From positions 4,422,001 through 4,486,000 of the forward strand of contig NZ_CP049616.1 in NCBI RefSeq assembly GCF_011068285.1: DNA of 64,000 nt. The letters run 5' to 3'. Below the pieces are notes generated by a model, which was not told where the DNA came from, did not search any database, and saw only the letters and a list, made by a program, of their open reading frames with translations. The DNA is from Flagellimonas oceani. GTDB lineage: Bacteria; Bacteroidota; Bacteroidia; Flavobacteriales; Flavobacteriaceae. Positions 61,719-64,000 of this stretch are shown in pieces; the stretch's first letter is position 1, and every line of letters begins with the position of its first letter. The translations under genes and the position numbers were made by a program.

Positions 61719-62687
61719 TTAAAGCTGTTTTTTCTTCTCGTTTTCCCAGATCAGGGCAGCGGCCCCGCAAATGGCGGCCGTTTTTCCTTCCATGGAGGAA
61801 TGTAGTAGTTTTACTTTTCCTTTGTAGACATCCAATAAGAAACCGTTAAAATACTTTTCCAAAGGCGTCATGATCCATTTGCCGCTGTTGGTGAGCCCGC
61901 CCATTAAAATAAATGCTTCGGGTTGGGTAAAGGCCGTAAAGTTGGCCAAGGCCTGGGCCATGATCCGTGCGGTGTAATCAAAAGCTTTTAGTGCAATTTC
62001 ATCCCCTTCCTCGGCGGCTTGGGTTATATCCTCTCCATGAAGGTCGTTGTAAGCGATATCCCTAAACCTGCTATCAACAAGATATTTGCTCTGCATGTAC
62101 ATTACCGTTCGCTTTAAGCCAGTGGCGGAAACATAGGCTTCCAGTCCGCCCTTTACCCCAAGGCCGGTCAATCTTCCATCTCCAATGGTCATGTCCACAT
62201 GGCCCAATTCTCCGGCAAAACCATCGTACCCATCAATAAGTTGACCGTTGGCCACGATGCCCGCACCAAAACCGGTACCCAAGGTAATTACTATAAAATC
62301 CGTCATGGCCTTGGCTCCGCCAAAGAGCATTTCGCCCAACGCGGCGGCGCTGGCATCGTTCATTATGCGGATGGGCATATCAAACCGTTGTTTGAGCAGT
62401 TTTACCAGTGGAACGCTTCCTTTCCATGCCAGATTGCTGGCACTCTCGATAGTGCCATTTTTACTGGAGGCATTGGGTGCCCCTATACCACAGCCTATTA
62501 TATTGGCATCGTCTCCAAAATTTTCTAAAAGCTCATCAACGGTAGATTTTATTTTGTCCAGAAAGTTGTCCAAGTTTGGATATTCCTTGGTCCTAAAAAA
62601 GGTTTTTTCGTAGCATTCGCCATGTTCATCCACCAAACCTATCTTGGTTTTGGTGCCCCCAATATCAATTCCAATTACTAAATCCAT
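61719..62687 (-). CDS. ROK-family sugar kinase (glucokinase-like)
   Basis: A 322-residue ROK kinase: IGIDIGGTKTKIGLVDE (phosphate-binding), GCGIGAPNASSKNGTIESASNLAW, IMNDASAAALGEMLFGGAKAMTDFIVITLGTGFGAGIVANGQL (catalytic Asp in MNDAS) and HVDMTIGDGRLTGLGVKG. The typical ROK zinc motif CxCGxxGC is not present. It is probably a glucokinase or other hexose kinase. It is divergent from the stress-protein gene at 62884; no Fnr box points to it. Confidence 0.9.
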   Translation of the reverse strand: MDLVIGIDIGGTKTKIGLVDEHGECYEKTFFRTKEYPNLDNFLDKIKSTVDELLENFGDDANIIGCGIGAPNASSKNGTIESASNLAWKGSVPLVKLLKQRFDMPIRIMNDASAAALGEMLFGGAKAMTDFIVITLGTGFGAGIVANGQLIDGYDGFAGELGHVDMTIGDGRLTGLGVKGGLEAYVSATGLKRTVMYMQSKYLVDSRFRDIAYNDLHGEDITQAAEEGDEIALKAFDYTARIMAQALANFTAFTQPEAFILMGGLTNSGKWIMTPLEKYFNGFLLDVYKGKVKLLHSSMEGKTAAICGAAALIWENEKKKQL

Positions 62688-62807
62688 TTTAAAAGTTGCG
62701 TTGTTTTTTGGTTTCTAAATATAACCAATATGGTAGCAATAATATAACCCGATTGGTTTTTATGATGACTGATTTTTTGGTAATATCAAGAAGAAAGTTG
62801 AAAAGCC

Positions 62808-62850
62808 TGACATCCGTCATGTTTTAGGTCAGAGGTCGATTCTACTTTTG
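62808..62850 (+). promoter_or_regulatory. Fnr-type promoter of the third stress-protein gene
   Basis: Box TGACATCCGTCA (62808-62819), 23 nt, then a perfect TACTTTTG (62843-62850), 33 bp before the ATG at 62884. Confidence 0.85.
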
Positions 62851-62883
62851 AAATGAAAATTAAAACCGATAAATATAACAGGT

Positions 62884-63675
62884 ATGAGCAGTTTAAATAA
62901 AATATTAATTCCTTTTGATTTTTCCGAAGCGTCCGTCAACGCTTTGGAGTACGTGGTCAATTTTGTGGGCACTGAAAAAGCCATCGGTATTTTGGGCCTC
63001 TATGTGGGCAAGATGCCCATAAGTGGTTCGGATAACGAAAAACTGGGTGAGGATTTCGCCAAATTGATGGATTCTTTTGGCGCGAGATTAAAGGTTGTAC
63101 CCGAGTTCAAGACCGAAACCGGGGAAGTCATCAGTACCATACTTGCTGCGCAGGAAAAAAGCAACGCCGATTTGATCATGATGGGCACCATGGGCGATAA
63201 GATCACCGATGAGGCCATAACCAATACATCAAAATTGGTGCTAAAGGCCAATTGTCCGGTTATATCCATCCCTTATGGCACTACAATTAAGGAACCCAAG
63301 AATATTGCCTTGGTCATGGGCGGTGAAAAAATTGACGACAAAGAGGTTTTGGGAACGTTATTGGACATCGCCAGAACCTTTGACGCCAGGGTGCACGTCC
63401 TTACCATATATAAGGATTCCATTTATGATGAAGAAGCGATCAAAGAATCCAACGAAAATTTATTGGAATATTACCTGGAGCATTTTTATGCCGATCATAC
63501 CTTCACAAAAAATGAAGATATAGAACAAGGTATCTTGGAGTATATCAAGGAGAAAGAAATTGATCTATTGGCCATATTGCCCCGTAACCATACCGAGAGA
63601 AGTGCCCCATCGGAAGGTAGGTTGACAAAACTGTTGACCCTTCACTCCGAGATACCGGTACTGGCCTTGGATTAA
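62884..63675 (+). CDS. Universal stress protein (UspA family)
   Basis: A 263-residue tandem UspA protein: MSSLNKILIPFDFSEASVNALEYVVNF and ADLIMMGTMGDKITDEAITNTSKLVLKANCPVISIP in the first domain; the second domain (NIALVMGGEKIDDKEVLGTLLDIA...LLAILPRNHTERSAPSEGRLTKLLTLHSEIPVLALD) is diverged. It is the third such gene of the window and has its own Fnr-type promoter. It is followed 17 bp later by a transporter gene. Confidence 0.9.
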   Translation: MSSLNKILIPFDFSEASVNALEYVVNFVGTEKAIGILGLYVGKMPISGSDNEKLGEDFAKLMDSFGARLKVVPEFKTETGEVISTILAAQEKSNADLIMMGTMGDKITDEAITNTSKLVLKANCPVISIPYGTTIKEPKNIALVMGGEKIDDKEVLGTLLDIARTFDARVHVLTIYKDSIYDEEAIKESNENLLEYYLEHFYADHTFTKNEDIEQGILEYIKEKEIDLLAILPRNHTERSAPSEGRLTKLLTLHSEIPVLALD

Positions 63676-63692
63676 CCTTTGAACTTCTTAGC

Positions 63693-64000
63693 ATGCTGCC
63701 ACTGCTGATTATTTTAGGTATTACGATCGTATTGTTCGTATGGGGAAAGTTTCCTCCCGATGTCGTTGCCCTTATGGCGATGTTGTCGCTGTATCTCACC
63801 GGTATTTTGGACTTGGGGGAGACTTTGACGGGGTTCAGTAACCCGACCGTGATCATGATCGCCGCCCTTTTTATTATCGGCGAAGGACTGTCCAGAACAG
63901 GATGGACCGCAATGGCAGGACAATTTTTTGTGAAATGGGCGCGAAAGAATATTTCGAGGCTGTTGGTCATCGTAACTTTGGGCTCCAGTTTGTTGTCCGG
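63693..64000 (+). CDS. SLC13/citrate-type transporter, N-terminal part (cut by the window edge)
   Basis: An ATG at 63693 opens a frame that runs off the window. The 102 visible residues show membrane helices (LLIILGITIVLFVWGKFPPDVVALMAMLSLYL) and GFSNPTVIMIAALFIIGEGLSRTG, the first conserved part of the SLC13/ArsB-type transporters (DASS superfamily). Many relatives carry TrkA-C domains further on. The anion transported is not readable here. Confidence 0.8.
   Translation, partial: MLPLLIILGITIVLFVWGKFPPDVVALMAMLSLYLTGILDLGETLTGFSNPTVIMIAALFIIGEGLSRTGWTAMAGQFFVKWARKNISRLLVIVTLGSSLLS

Noticed and set aside
62688..62883. Fnr-type control of the ROK kinase gene by the 62808 box
   Set aside because: No -7 element at 22-25 nt on the minus strand; the box clearly fits the stress-protein promoter only.

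Overview
The window looks like a member of the Flavobacteriia (Bacteroidetes), probably a marine Flavobacteriaceae close to Muricauda/Allomuricauda. That placement is inferred. The signs are Bacteroides-type conjugation genes, RteC, a type B type IX secretion sorting domain, a fused cbb3 oxidase subunit I/II, DUF5916, and promoters carrying the Bacteroidetes -7 box TAnnTTTG.

From 1 to about 38,790 lies the right part of an integrative conjugative element (ICE); its left end is outside the window. In order it holds: a maintenance block (DUF932, Ssb, small hypotheticals); an oriT candidate with the mobilisation genes (BfmA/BtgA-like protein, DUF5712 relaxase, coupling ATPase); a two-gene cargo (GHKL ATPase with a C-terminal nuclease-like motif, then an AlbA_2/ATPase/HTH protein) that is a candidate defence system; the leftward tra operon (TraE, F, G, I-like, J, K, M, N, lipoprotein); an amidase; a replication-like block (DnaC-like ATPase, winged-helix protein, excisionase-like HTH); RteC; a LuxR-type membrane regulator with a GNAT enzyme; and a large stress/efflux cargo (two PepSY-like proteins, DUF5916 protein, TolC-RND-adaptor pump, ChrA, exported superoxide dismutase, DUF1259 lipoprotein, histidine kinase and response regulator). 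A tyrosine integrase lies next to a 3' fragment of tRNA-Leu(TAG), which marks the right attachment site.

From 38,845 the chromosome resumes: a four-gene surface-protein operon, a response regulator and PAS histidine kinase, a threonine/serine dehydratase, and then a micro-oxic respiration region: a universal stress protein, an Fnr-type regulator, ccoI-S-NO-Q-P-G-H with a SafE-like protein, a CoA-transferase, a second stress protein, hemN, tonB, DUF2490, a ROK kinase, a third stress protein and the start of an SLC13-type transporter.

Two regulatory circuits can be read directly. (1) Five ICE cargo promoters, including that of the response regulator, carry TTTCTACAGA exactly 9 nt before a -7 element. 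(2) Seven TGAY-N4-RTCA boxes serve eight chromosomal promoters, with 23 nt (24 in one case) between box and -7 element; the likely controller is the Fnr-type protein encoded among them.

The RND pump gene is split by a frameshift in a nine-G tract, so it is broken, phase-variable or a sequence error.
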